DNA of 64,000 nucleotides from Amphiura filiformis (Eukaryota; Echinodermata; Ophiuroidea; Amphilepidida; Amphiuridae). Every line of letters starts with the position of its first letter. Within the stretch, counting starts at the first letter, position 1. The DNA lies in NCBI RefSeq assembly GCF_039555335.1, contig NC_092640.1, positions 32,047,887-32,111,886 of the forward strand, written 5' to 3'. The notes under the pieces were generated by a model, which saw only the letters and a list, made by a program, of their open reading frames with translations, ran no database searches and was not told where the DNA came from. Position numbers and translations under genes: made by a program. Below, in pieces: positions 46,625 to 56,965 of the stretch.

Positions 46625-46895
46625 TTGTGTATATGCATGTTTTAATATGTGGCCTAAAATATAAAGATGAATTTCAATTTGAACCAGTTTTATTACTGAT
46701 AAATAAACATCCTTGAACTTTAATAACGCAATGAAAATATGATTGCAAACAATATTGAATATATATGCATTATGTTTTAATATGTGGCTAAAATATAAAG
46801 ATGAATTTCAATTTGAACCAATTTTATTACTGATAAATAAACACCCTTGAACTTGAATAACCCAATGAAAATATGACTGCAAACAATATCGAATT
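46625..46895. repeat. Tandem duplication, ~132-bp unit
   Basis: Two direct copies of 'tttaatatgtgg...taaaatataaagatgaattt', each ending in 'gcaaacaatat', with few differences. It appears recent. Confidence 0.88.
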
Positions 46896-48286
46896 TGGCT
46901 TGGTTTCCAAATACATAAAGTTTTCCTAAGTTTTCCTAATTAAAAGAGTCTCATTCACAGAGATTAGACACAAAGAGTCCCAGCTCAGAATTGCCATAAT
47001 GGTATACTAAATTCGCCATATTGGTTTTTGTCACATGATCAAAATCATGGCAAGTATCACACATTAGATGGCAGGTTAAAGAAATAAATTATATCTCCTG
47101 CATTTGTCAGCAACGTCCAGATATCAAATGAAAAGCTGCAACTCCAAGCTTAAAGGGTTACACATGCAGGTTTGCATATTATGTAGCATTTAGCATGCAT
47201 CAGCAGCACACAGCATTACATTCACAAACAGCACACACTAGTTTACAGGGCACATGACAAAATAATCACATTTTGCCCTTTAAGAAGGACACGCAAACAT
47301 AGCCGAGTCAGGACCCTTTCGGTTTCAGTACAGCTTTGTACAGATATGCCAGAAAACAACTTGTTTCCGCAATCAAATATTAATAATATCATTACTTTTA
47401 TGAAATTTAGTTAGTTGAATAGTATCACTGGTGGTTAAACTCTTGACATGTACAGTTTTATACCAATGTTATAGAGGAAGATTTACATACATCATAACCA
47501 TTGCCGTCCTAAATTGCATTAACGCATTAAGTAATATTCACATAGCACCAATTGTTTTTCTAGTTACAGATTAGAAACTTTAGCAATAGACAAATTACCT
47601 AGACCTCTGTGTGTCCATCCCAAACCATGGCAGTATATGAAGCCACATATCCATGGTGATTTTGACAGGATGACTGAGTTACCATGCACTGAAAAATAGA
47701 AGCCCCACATCGCGTACATGTCTCGTGCTCGTTTGCGTATTTGCCAAAATTAACGCTAAGCAGTGCCAACTTCACTACACATATCAAAGTCAGAGGTGCA
47801 GGTACTTGTTTACCTGGGACTTTAACCATATCATTCTTGGTGTCATATCTGACAAAATCATGAGAAATTAGTCTCAATGTTTTTACAATCAATTTTTTAC
47901 ATTATAAAGTACTAGTCCTTCACATATTTCATGCAAACCAAATTGAACTTGGCAAAAAACCCAAAAAGAAACAAGAATTTCAGCACTTTTTTGCCAATAC
48001 CTCATAATCAACATCAGCGTCACATCATGAGACTCATTCACCTTGATCGTGTCACATATGGAGCCCACTTGGAAACATTTTTAAACCAAAGAAACCAAGA
48101 AGTTCTTATAAATGTCGCTTTTTTCCTGACAGACAATTTCCACATGGAAGTAGGAGAGCTGCGATTTCCATAAACTAAATAACTACTGTACTGACAACAG
48201 ACAAGTGTAAAGTTCACTTGCAAAATGCCAAATATGCACTTGCTGCCTTGTGCCATTTTTAAAAATCAATCTTGTTTTTGATAATT
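46896..48286. other. No gene confirmed
   Basis: About 1.4 kb. A 97-residue minus-strand frame (47599-47892) contains a Cys/His-rich stretch, HETCTRCGASIFQC, but has no family match I know. The short minus-strand stretch ending GTTGATTATGAG at ~48007 resembles the PLOD penultimate exon end only superficially. Confidence 0.4.
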
Positions 48287-48858
48287 TGTGACCGTCCACG
48301 ATGAAACGCTCGTAAAGTCAGCCCCTGGTCAATTTAGTTTTCTTCCGTGTTTAGAAAATATATATCATATGCTTTACAATGATATATCATTTGACTTCAA
48401 ACGATATCCAGAAGTGGAGTTATGGTTTGAAACTTTGCTCCTTCAGCAAAAGGGTACAATATTTCGGTGCTACATTATTTCTCTTTTTACACATTGCTGG
48501 TATAAAATATCAAATGGTCATAATTGGCAGTCACTTCAAATCATCCCCAAGTCAACGAGGTTCAGGAATGTCCTCTCATTGTTAATTGTTGGTTAACCCA
48601 CCACTTGAACAGGATTTAGCCAACGCAAACAAAGATAAGAGCTATTTAGGAGTTCTATACATAAGTAGACGCTTTTTATCTTCTTCAACAATAGGATTAA
48701 TGATTGGTTTAAAAGGTGTTTGACTCTCAATAGCAAAATGAGAAACATGTTGCACCAACTTGAGATACATATGAATACAACCTTTATGCACATTTTGCAC
48801 TGTAACTCAGAATACAATTTGCCAACTTTATGAGCGGTTTGTGGTGGATGGTCACATT
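48287..48858. mobile_element. MITE, GTGACC family, copy 2 (inverted)
   Basis: Relative to 25463-26056 it is reversed and more diverged. It starts 'tgtgaccgtccacgatgaa' and includes 'tgacttcaaacgatatcc' and 'gtcaacgaggtt'. It ends '...gtggatggtcaca'. The 102-residue frame within it is incidental. Confidence 0.82.
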
Positions 48859-49425
48859 TTAAATTATATTTTCGTGATTATTTCTTCTTTTATAATGATC
48901 AAAAGCTTTCAACATCATACTAATACTAATTAGTGCTGCCTGATAGCAATTGCAAATCATCATTGCATAAAGTAGCAATATTAATACCAAAATACACACG
49001 GCAGCTTTTGCATTATATCACATTTTGCATTTATTTGTTCTGAATCTGAACTGCTCAAGTGATACTTGTACTTTTTGATATACAGCTGTATGTGTTGTAT
49101 GCTAACAGCTGTGTTGGATGTGTACACACTGTGGCCGGTCATCACAGACATATGAGCTGACTGACCCTAGCACTTTGGCAGTGAAGTGTTATGTGTCAGC
49201 CGATTACCACTATGTCAACTCGATCACGCTTTTGGGTCCTGAACCATGATCAAAATGATCGCCACACAAAGTCTACAGTATGTAAGATGATTCCAGAAGG
49301 TGCATGATCCAGTTACAAAGGAGTTATGTAACCAGTTTGCTATGGCTATCGTAGCAGTGAACACCGACTTCAGAAAAAGAAACAGATTTTTGTTGGCCAT
49401 TGACAATCTCTGAAAGTATATTTAA
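48859..49425. other. No gene seen
   Basis: Nothing recognised. Confidence 0.4.
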
Positions 49426-49631
49426 CCCCATGAGAACTACCTACTGATTGGCCAAAAAGAAGTTTTTATTATCTATTGGACCAATCAAAACATTGTTAGA
49501 ATAATTTCACTACGCAAAAAAAATGGGGTTTATTATTTGCAAATCTCCATTCTGATTGGTGATTAAAGTGAAGATATCACGTAATTGACCAATCAGAGGC
49601 AATGTTAGATCGGCAGGTAGTGCTCAGGGGG
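49426..49631. mobile_element. piggyBac-type MITE (TTAA, CCCC ends)
   Basis: 206 bp between TTAA at 49422-49425 and 49632-49635. The ends 'ccccatgagaactacct' and 'aggtagtgctcaggggg' are inverted repeats. The CCC start directly after TTAA is the piggyBac arrangement. The interior contains GATTGG/CCAAT words. Confidence 0.88.
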
Positions 49632-50993
49632 TTAAAATCTACAACACCAACTGAGAAGCCCACACTTGCACAGAAATCAAGTATTATTAAAGAAAAATAG
49701 TGAGTATGAATACAAAATCATCTACAAAATAATCAGATTTTAAGAAAGTTTACATGTTAGCACACATGGAAATATGTAGTGATACACAGGCAAGCATTTT
49801 ATGGCATACTAAAATAAATATATCTTGCACCAAAATTCTTTAACTACAAAACAAAATAACATGGAAAAAAAAGTAAACAAAAAACCCAGCCTGACAAATT
49901 GTAATTTTAATTTCCAATGCTCTCAAAATATTTTTCTTGATGGATTGTACATGCCACAAGTTCTCCATTACATCTATTTATGAGCTGTTTTTCCACTTAT
50001 GAGAGTTATTCTTTTTGTTTTAAATAAAATTTGTTTTCTCAATTTTCGAATAAAATATACACATACATATTAATTACACAAATCTTAATCTTTAAAAATA
50101 TTATGCAATCAACTGTGCATTGATCTAGAAATATTCTTGCCAAGTAAACAAGTATCTTGTACATATACCACTAGCACCAAGTGTGCAACCAGCGTTGGCG
50201 TTCCAGGGGAGGGGGGAGCAATAGATCTGGTCACTGAGAATTTGGTCCCAATTCGAGGGAAAGAGTACACAAAAGGGGCTTGTCATTTGTGTGAGAGACC
50301 ACAGAATTTGGTGACTTGGATTACAATGAGGGATTATGAGCTTTAGTCTGTGATCTCTTAGTGCATTTCACACCAAAAGAGAGTGGATTAACTTGAGTCC
50401 TTCCGAGTTTACCTCAAAAAATTTCTGAGGGCTTCCCTTTGGTTACGCCACTGATTAACACACAAAATGGGAACATTACCAGACAACAAGTTACCAAAAC
50501 TAAATTAAGGTCCAGGTGATGTCTATATGTTATTGAATAACTATATTTATTTTTCCCATTTCTTTCATAATTCCCCCAGATTTCTTTCATTTCTTGCCAT
50601 TTCTTACAACAGAGAACTTGTGGCTGACTCTTACTCTTACTCAACACATTTACAACCTAATCTACTGGACTCAAATTAAACTTATGACAGTATGACAAAA
50701 CAAAATACAAACAAAAATTCTGGATCATGTTAAATGTTGCATTCATTATTTTCAGTAACGTATTTACCATAAGGCACATTGAGTTGAATATTACATTTTT
50801 GTTAAAGGGGTACTTCATGATCAACAGCCTCATCCCCTACTTAATACTCCAAAGAGGTTGAGATTTTCATCACCATCAGAAATCTAGAAATACCTTATCT
50901 TTGTGTGCATAACCTTTCTTGCAGAATTGGTTGCTTGACTAAGGCATCAACCAAATTGTGTTTTGTCTATCCAAACAGAAATTGGGCTATTCC
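49632..50993. other. No gene seen
   Basis: About 1.4 kb of non-coding DNA downstream of the PLOD 3' end. Short frames only. Confidence 0.45.
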
Positions 50994-51260
50994 ATTTAAA
51001 ATCCACACTACCCCTGTGGAAGATTTTGGAAATATCTGCCACAGGGGGAGTATGAATTTCAAATGGAATGAATACATTAGCAGCTCCATTTGAAACTCAA
51101 CTTCCCTCAGTGAAAGATTCAGGTTGAATCTTTCTCAGAGGGTGTATGAAATTCAAATGGAGCTGCCTATCGATTCATTCCATTTGAAATTCACTCCCCT
51201 GTGGCAGATATTTCCAAAATCTTCCACAGGGGTAGTGTGGATTTCAAATGGAATAGCCCA
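50994..51260. mobile_element. Hairpin MITE, family A, long variant
   Basis: 267 bp of near-perfect foldback from 'gggctattccatttaaaatc' to 'gatttcaaatggaatagccc', flanked by ATT on both sides. The arms (about 120 bp) pair through 'cccctgtgg' and 'gatattt'. The variant at 60060-60293 is its closest relative. Confidence 0.9.
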
Positions 51261-51441
51261 TTACAACACAGCAGCCTAAATACAATTATGCATATTCTGC
51301 ATATTTAATATCTAAATCAACTGATATTTTGGAAATACGCTTTTTCGTGGAGATCTATTGAACCAAATGCTCTAAAAAGTGGATGGTAGAATCACAAAAT
51401 GCTCCTTTAACTTTCTCATTATATTCCTTTCACATTGATTA

Positions 51442-51447
51442 TTTATT
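51442..51447 (-). promoter_or_regulatory. Candidate polyadenylation signal for PLOD
   Basis: AATAAA on the minus strand, about 144 nt downstream of the stop codon of the distal PLOD exon. A T/G-rich stretch follows. No AATAAA lies between the two terminal exons, so both may use this site. Confidence 0.55.
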
Positions 51448-51590
51448 AAATTAAAGTGCTGAATAGAAAAAAAAAAGTAAGAAATTCTAAACATACTATG
51501 ATTTCAATCAACCGACTGGGCTTTAAATTTGACCAATCATGTTCAATCTAATTACAATCCTAAAAAGTTTGACCTTTGACCTTTAACCTT

Positions 51591-51746
51591 TTAAGGGTCA
51601 ATAAAAGATACCATGATGTATCTTGTACCCCATGTTGTCTCCAAGCCTTCATGGTAGTGGGTTAGCCGTCCGGGATGCATGAGTGTGTATCCAACAGGAA
51701 GACCTATACAGCTGCAATTGTAGCGGATAAAGTGTGCTCCACCACC
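51591..51746 (-). CDS. PLOD: Procollagen lysyl hydroxylase, terminal exon, distal copy
   Basis: C-terminal 51 residues of a PLOD enzyme, which hydroxylates collagen lysines in the endoplasmic reticulum using Fe(II) and 2-oxoglutarate. The exon follows a splice acceptor ('ccaatttgcag') and opens in phase 0 with [13 protein letters not shown]. The core [13 protein letters not shown] holds the distal iron-binding histidine, and GTRY, ten residues later, holds the arginine that binds 2-oxoglutarate. It ends with the family's terminal VSFIDP and TAA. Family proteins are about 700 residues, so this is only the tail. Relative to the proximal copy it keeps the usual Arg in HPGR. AATAAA lies ~144 nt downstream. 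No earlier exon was recognised in the window. Alternatives: a second, alternatively spliced last exon, or a duplicate now used as 3' UTR. Confidence 0.88.
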   Translation of the reverse strand, partial: GGGAHFIRYNCSCIGLPVGYTLMHPGRLTHYHEGLETTWGTRYIMVSFIDP

Positions 51747-51874
51747 CTGCAAATTGGATGAGAATAGTATAGAGGTTTATATTATAATACATGTAAATGT
51801 CATCATCATCAGTTGACTGAGGAGCAGGTGACCACAAGTTTCCTCCACCTGCTGTAGCATTATATTAAGACCTT

Positions 51875-52030
51875 CTAAGGGTCAACAAAAGACACCATGA
51901 TATATCTTGTACCCCATGTAGTCTCCAGTCCTTCATGGTAGTGGGTTAGCTGTCCGGGGTGCATGAGTGTGTATCCAACAGGGAGACCTATACAGCTGCA
52001 ATTGTAGCGGATAAATCTTGCTCCGCCACC
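51875..52030 (-). CDS. PLOD: Procollagen lysyl hydroxylase, terminal exon, proximal copy
   Basis: A near-duplicate of the exon at 51591-51746. It also encodes 51 residues in phase 0, after a strong acceptor ('cttcttcttttgcag'). It begins [13 protein letters not shown] and contains [20 protein letters not shown], so the iron-binding histidine and the 2-oxoglutarate arginine are present. It ends VSFVDP and TAG. By my count it differs from the distal copy at 14 of 156 bases: eight synonymous codons, three replaced residues and the stop. The usual HPGR arginine is Gln here. Being first after the upstream intron, it is the default exon, and using the distal copy requires skipping it. The product acts on collagen in the endoplasmic reticulum. 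PLOD identity is clear from these motifs, but which paralogue cannot be told. Confidence 0.9.
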   Translation of the reverse strand, partial: GGGARFIRYNCSCIGLPVGYTLMHPGQLTHYHEGLETTWGTRYIMVSFVDP

Positions 52031-52134
52031 CTGCAAAAGAAGAAGATGAGAATAGAGGTTTATATTTAATGCACATAGATGTCATCATCATCATCAGTTG
52101 ACTGCACAGCAGGCAACCGTAAGTTTCTTCCAAC

Positions 52135-52995
52135 TCTTACGATCTTTGGCTAGAGGTAACTGCTGCAATCTTGAGCCATTGTTACAAATTGGTCAGGCTG
52201 CAGCATTCAATAAAGATCACTAACCATGCACTGAACATACTGCAAAAGAAAAAGAAAAACAAAAAACAGTATTGTCCGGTTTCTCATCCTGTGTATATAC
52301 CGGGCACATTCTTTCACAGGTTCATTGTTTGGCAAGCCAAGTACATGATGAGAAGTTTATGGGCCCTAACTCGGATGACCAGAAGTCACATTGTACATAG
52401 TTTCAACAGACAACCATCCACCTAGATGTTGCAAAAGCATTCATTTTGTTTTCAGGAATAATGCTCTTGGATGAAAATGAAGTGGGATTTACATTTTAGA
52501 GCGAATTTCGCTCAGTTGGATTGATAATGGCATGCAGGCACTCTCTTTGATATAGTATTAGTGTTTCAACTACTTTTACCTAGAATGTAGCTGCAATCAT
52601 GCATGGTAGTAACTTTAAGATTGAAATGATATGCTGACTGATATTAATTTTATAAAGAGAGAAAATAAACAAATAGGTTGCTAAAAACCTTGTTGAATCA
52701 TTAACATGAACCGAAATGTAGCTTTAAATGTGCATACTTTCATCACACAATACAATATTATCCTATTTTAACTGAAGACCAAATTTAGAGACTGGTAAGT
52801 TCAATAACTCCCAATCCTAAACTCACAATTCTGCAATATAATTCTCAAACTAGTTTAAAGTATTCCATCTCTCATCGCACCATACTAATCCTGGTTATCT
52901 CTCCAACACATCAGTGATCAACCTGTACCTGCACAGACAAACCCAAACTATCAATTATTGAGGAAATTGACCCAAATATTGGCAACTTTTTCTTT
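52135..52995. other. Presumed PLOD intron; no exon seen
   Basis: Non-coding. I searched the minus strand by eye for the His-His-Asp segment of the PLOD catalytic domain and did not find it. Confidence 0.45.
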
Positions 52996-53205
52996 ACAAA
53001 CTCTCATTAGGATCCATAACATGCTCATCTATCAAGGCACAGTTCTTTAGCCTCAATACATTTGCACATACATTGAATGACCTTTGAAAATTTGGGTACA
53101 TAAACTCATACTCTGAAACTTGAGGTCAAATTTTGCACTATGATTGTTTAATTGAGGTTATTGAACTATGCCATTGGGATGAGGCCATTGTGGTCCATAG
53201 TGTCT
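52996..53205. repeat. Short dispersed repeat, copy 3
   Basis: Closely matches 22836-22985 and, more distantly, 15497-15660. Confidence 0.7.
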
Positions 53206-54247
53206 GTCAATATCAGTTGACATTAAGGATGTCCTATATCCACCCACCAGTAACCTGATACCACCAACTTGCATAGGAGAGAATTACGTATTACCAACAT
53301 GGAAATCTACCTTAATAGTTATAAATTTAGATGGACATCCCACCTCGTAATAAGTAATTATATACTACATCACTGAGGTCTTAAGAAATGTCAGTCAAGT
53401 TCTGCGCTGTTTCTAAATATAACTGTTGCAGAGCCCAAACTGTGATAGTATCAAAATGGCGACAAATTCGATGGGTACTTCACAGGCCACAGGAGTTAAA
53501 GCACTTTTCTAGTGGATATAAGAATCAGACCACTTCCTGCAGGACTGCAGCCATCATAACATATCAGTACTTAGATTGTCAGTGTCCAGTCTGTGGCAAA
53601 CACCCAGCTCTTTTTTTTTTCTGACTGGAAGCTACATGTATAGGTAATGGCTCTCTGCATTACATAGGACAAAACATCCGAGAGTAAATTGAATGAAAGC
53701 TTCCTCTCTCGGTAAGCAATTGGAATGTTTTGAGATGTGAATATTTTGTCTCTCAACAAAATATAGTGACTTACTTTAATATTTCATCACCACAACCGTG
53801 GGACTTCATCAAAATTTGCCTTCTTGTGAGGTACATGGCCTACCTGTCCGACTCCACTGGCATTCATTGAATTCGGATTTGAATGAGTTAATTGATCAAA
53901 TGTCTGTAATGTAAATGATTCTTTTCTCATATATTTATTTTTTTGCTTTGTGTGTTTGTGTTCTCGGCCACCGCTCTTGTCATGTCTTGTTTGTATGTTT
54001 GTTTGGTTTTTGAGTGTTTAATTTAATTGTCAGGTGGTGCAACATTTTCTCAAGCTTTGCTTTTAGTTGCACCTCCTCCATCTTGTTTTTATATAAAGTT
54101 GTTGGTGTTATTATGTATGTGATTTTTGATGGAAATAAATTGAATATGAATATGAGAATAGGAGCGGTAAAGCTAATCATGTGACTCACAGGAAAACCCG
54201 GAGTCACATGACTTGATGACCGGTTTTATACACCCCTACTTAAAACA
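53206..54247. other. Presumed PLOD intron; no exon confirmed
   Basis: A 47-codon minus-strand frame (53787-53930) is noted in the findings. Nothing else was recognised. Confidence 0.4.
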
Positions 54248-54390
54248 TTACCTTTACCTTCCACACAAGGAGTGTGAATTCCAAATGGGTTTACCTGAAT
54301 GTGTGACTCCATTTGAAATATACACCTGTGTGTGCAAGATTAAAGTTATGTCTTCAAAAGGGGGTGTATGGATTTCAACTGGAATAGCCT
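54248..54390. mobile_element. Hairpin MITE, family A, shortened
   Basis: Contains 'ccacacaaggagtgtgaatt', 'gactccatttgaaatataca' and the end 'ggatttcaactggaatagcc'. The outer left end is lost. Confidence 0.8.
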
Positions 54391-54655
54391 AAAAATAAAC
54401 ATAAAACATGGGACCAACATCTTATTACCATCCCTTCTGAATGATGAAGCCCTTCATTCACCCAATAATACATTATTCCACAGACCAAATGAAGCCAGAA
54501 TTAACTGAGTATTAACAAACCATGAATATTCATTAACAGTATGAATATTCATTAATATACAGAATCAGTACTCAACCTGCTCTGAATCAAGTCCCTATAG
54601 CCCTTTTCATCTCTTGATCCATTTGATGACAGAATGGGGTTGTAATGAATAATTT
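54391..54655. other. No gene seen
   Basis: Nothing recognised. Confidence 0.35.
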
Positions 54656-55229
54656 AGGGGTCATTATCTCCCTAAATTGTATTCTGAGTTACGGTGTAAA
54701 ATGTGTACGAAGGTCGTATTCATCGGTAACTTAAGCTGGCCCGACATTGATCTCATTTTGATACTGAAACACTAATCAATTATCCTATTGTTGAAGTGGA
54801 TAATAAGCTTCTACCTTAGATGGCTATAGAACTTTTAATAGCTCTGGTCTTTGTTTGCTTTTGCTAAATCCTGTTCAAGTGGTGGGTTACCAGTCATTGT
54901 ATTTTGTACAGGTATGCATAACCAACAATTAACAATGAGAGAACTTTCTTAAACCTCGTTGACTTGGGGATGATTTGAAATGACCGCCAATTATGACTGT
55001 TTGATATTTATTGCCAGCAATGTGGAAAAGAGAGACACACATAGAAACGAAAAAAGCTATAATTTTGTTGAAGGAGCAAAGTTTAACAAACCATAACCCC
55101 GCTTCTGGATATCGTTTGAAGTCAAATGATATACCATTTTTAAGTTTATGATGTTTATTTTTAAACACGAAATAAAACAAAATTGACCGGGGAGGAATTT
55201 ACGGCTCATTCGCCGTGAACGGTCACTAA
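54656..55229. mobile_element. MITE, GTGACC family, copy 3
   Basis: Very similar over its length to 25463-26056 (from 'ctaaattgtattctgagtta' to 'cggctcattcgccgtgaacg'). The outer left inverted repeat is missing, and the right end 'acggtcac' is present. Confidence 0.88.
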
Positions 55230-55234
55230 TGTAT

Positions 55235-55271
55235 CATCTTCTGAGTATGTAGGCTACATACTCAGAAGATG
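55235..55271. repeat. Perfect 18-bp hairpin with 1-nt loop
   Basis: 'catcttctgagtatgtag', then g, then its exact reverse complement. It borders degenerate ~70-bp repeats containing 'cttctgaatg.tctagca' and 'agaagagac.agtaaagac' that recur at 55276-55383 and 56145-56215. Confidence 0.9.
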
Positions 55272-55387
55272 AAGCCTTTACTAGTCTGTGTAGCAAATGT
55301 CTGGGAAGAGACCAGTAAAGACACAGTTTGCTATTTTCTGAATGCTCTAGCATATATCTGAGAAGAGACTCAAGTAAAGACATTATG

Positions 55388-55871
55388 CAGTCCTGTACAA
55401 TGATTTTATATAAATTAATATATTATCGAGTCGAGCTCATGGAGGCAGCCATTAGCAGACCACCCATTGTCAGATGGCTGGATGATTTTCAGCTCTACAC
55501 ACAAATGAATAGGAGAAATTTGAAAATGAATCATGACTTTTGGATAAACCGCTTACGGCCAAAATTCTGAGCACTGGGTGATTCTAAGTTTCACATACAA
55601 TGCACAAAACAATATTTGTAAAATCTTTGTCGAGAGATTTAAAAAGTTATCGAGAGAATTTTCTGTAATATTGTTTTAAATTAGCACAAAATACAATTTT
55701 CTAAGCAGAAAAATGGCCACAGTTCCTATCTTGCCATTGAAAACTAAAGGAAGACCACCCAGAGCTTCAAGCCACATGCCAGACATCCTGGCGCTAACTG
55801 CAAATGGCTGCGCCCATGTGATGCAAGGCGATAATATATTATCGACTTTATAAAATCATTGTACAGGACTG
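55388..55871. mobile_element. TIR element with TTATG duplication
   Basis: 484 bp. The ends 'cagtcctgtacaatgatttt' and its complement are perfect over 20+ bp, extending to 'aatatattatcga'. The direct repeat TTATG flanks it (55383-55387 and 55872-55876). The 80-residue plus-strand frame inside is unrecognised. A 5-bp duplication is unusual among common superfamilies. Confidence 0.88.
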
Positions 55872-56544
55872 TTATGTGTCCATTCCCCACAAATGAGCTG
55901 TAATGTTGTCATTGAACCTCTCAAAAACAATAAAAGACTCTCTTAGTGATTCTTTACTACCATGCAAACAAGCAACATCATTGTAAACATACTTGCCAAC
56001 ATTGGAAAATCAAAAACAGGGAAATTCTTATGCAAAGCGAATCTCTCACTTGTCACGAATGGCCGAGAGTATGACATGAACACAAATTACCACTTTGCAT
56101 AAGAGCCCATGTGTGGTTGCCGGTCATTACAATTTGCTATCTTCTGAATGATCTAGCAGTTGTCTAGGAAGAGACTAGTAGTAAAAGACATGGTTTGTTA
56201 TCTTCTGCAACATCTAGTTATAGCAGTCTGTCGATGATCTATGACTGAGAACAAGTGTACATGTACATGACTGTTCATTTTACAATTAATATTATAGATT
56301 TAGAAACTTGTTATTTTCATGAAACCATATAATAACGTAGCAAAAGACAGTAAAAAGAAAAATTGACTTGGATAGGAACTGACCTCTGACCTCCCAAGGG
56401 TCATTGTACGGTACCAAGTACTAGCATGTACAGGAGAAATCAACAAAAGAAGCCAATTCAGGTTTAACATTAAAGTTAACAAAAAGGTTGTATTTTATGC
56501 ACATTAAAGCTCATGTTATAGTCCCCTTTCCAAACGTTGTATAG
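55872..56544. other. Presumed PLOD intron; no exon seen
   Basis: Contains another degenerate copy of the ~70-bp repeat (56145-56215). Confidence 0.4.
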
Positions 56545-56845
56545 CGGGACAATTAACGCTAGCACCCAACCCTGCTTTTTGCTATCAGAAGTTAAAGAAG
56601 AAACAAAAAAGGAGAGAAGATGAACAAAGAAGTCACTTGGCACTTGGATTCGAACCTTAGACCCCTCGCATGCCAAGCACATGATCCCGACCGGTAGCCA
56701 CGTGAGTTACGCTGCCCCAGGCAGCGATTCTGTTAGCATATAGCACTTGAGTGACTGATTACGTCATCACAGACCCTGGGATTCACACATGCGCAGTGGT
56801 TTTCATTGAGGTACTTTGTGGTATTTATGGGTGTTAGGGTTAAAG
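56545..56845 (-). mobile_element. tRNA-derived SINE, second family
   Basis: On the minus strand a tRNA-like head has box B 'ggttcgaatcc' (in reverse complement at ~56648-56658) and 'gtggctaccggtcgggatca' before it. The rest matches 36737-37008 ('acatgcgcagtggtttt', 'ggagagaagatga'). The plus-strand right edge reads 'gggtgttagggttaaa'. Confidence 0.75.
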
Positions 56846-56877
56846 ACTCTGAAATGATGCATGATGGGAAAGCATGT

Positions 56878-56957
56878 GGCCCTTGAACATGTTTAAAACC
56901 AAAATTGCCAAGAGGTTACATCTATAGGAGGTTTTGCTTAAAACATGTTCAGGGGCC
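56878..56957. repeat. Hairpin
   Basis: 'ggcccttgaacatgttt' pairs with 'aaacatgttcaggggcc' around an ~45-nt loop. Confidence 0.75.
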
Positions 56958-56965
56958 AATGACAC

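Larger units (their letters stand above)
51583..52134 (-). repeat. Tandem duplication of PLOD terminal exon plus intron edge
   Basis: Two direct units of about 270-285 bp (51583-51856 and 51867-52134) are offset by 284 bp. Each holds one 156-nt exon and about 110 bp of upstream intron, including the shared 'gtcatcatcatcagttgact' and 'aagtttc' words. Similarity fades at both unit edges. Confidence 0.93.

Noticed and set aside
47990-48060. Minus-strand GTTGATTATGAG followed by GTATTG, resembling the VDYE end of the PLOD penultimate exon
   Set aside because: The upstream frame has a stop within a few codons and lacks the catalytic motif. It also lies downstream of the terminal exons.
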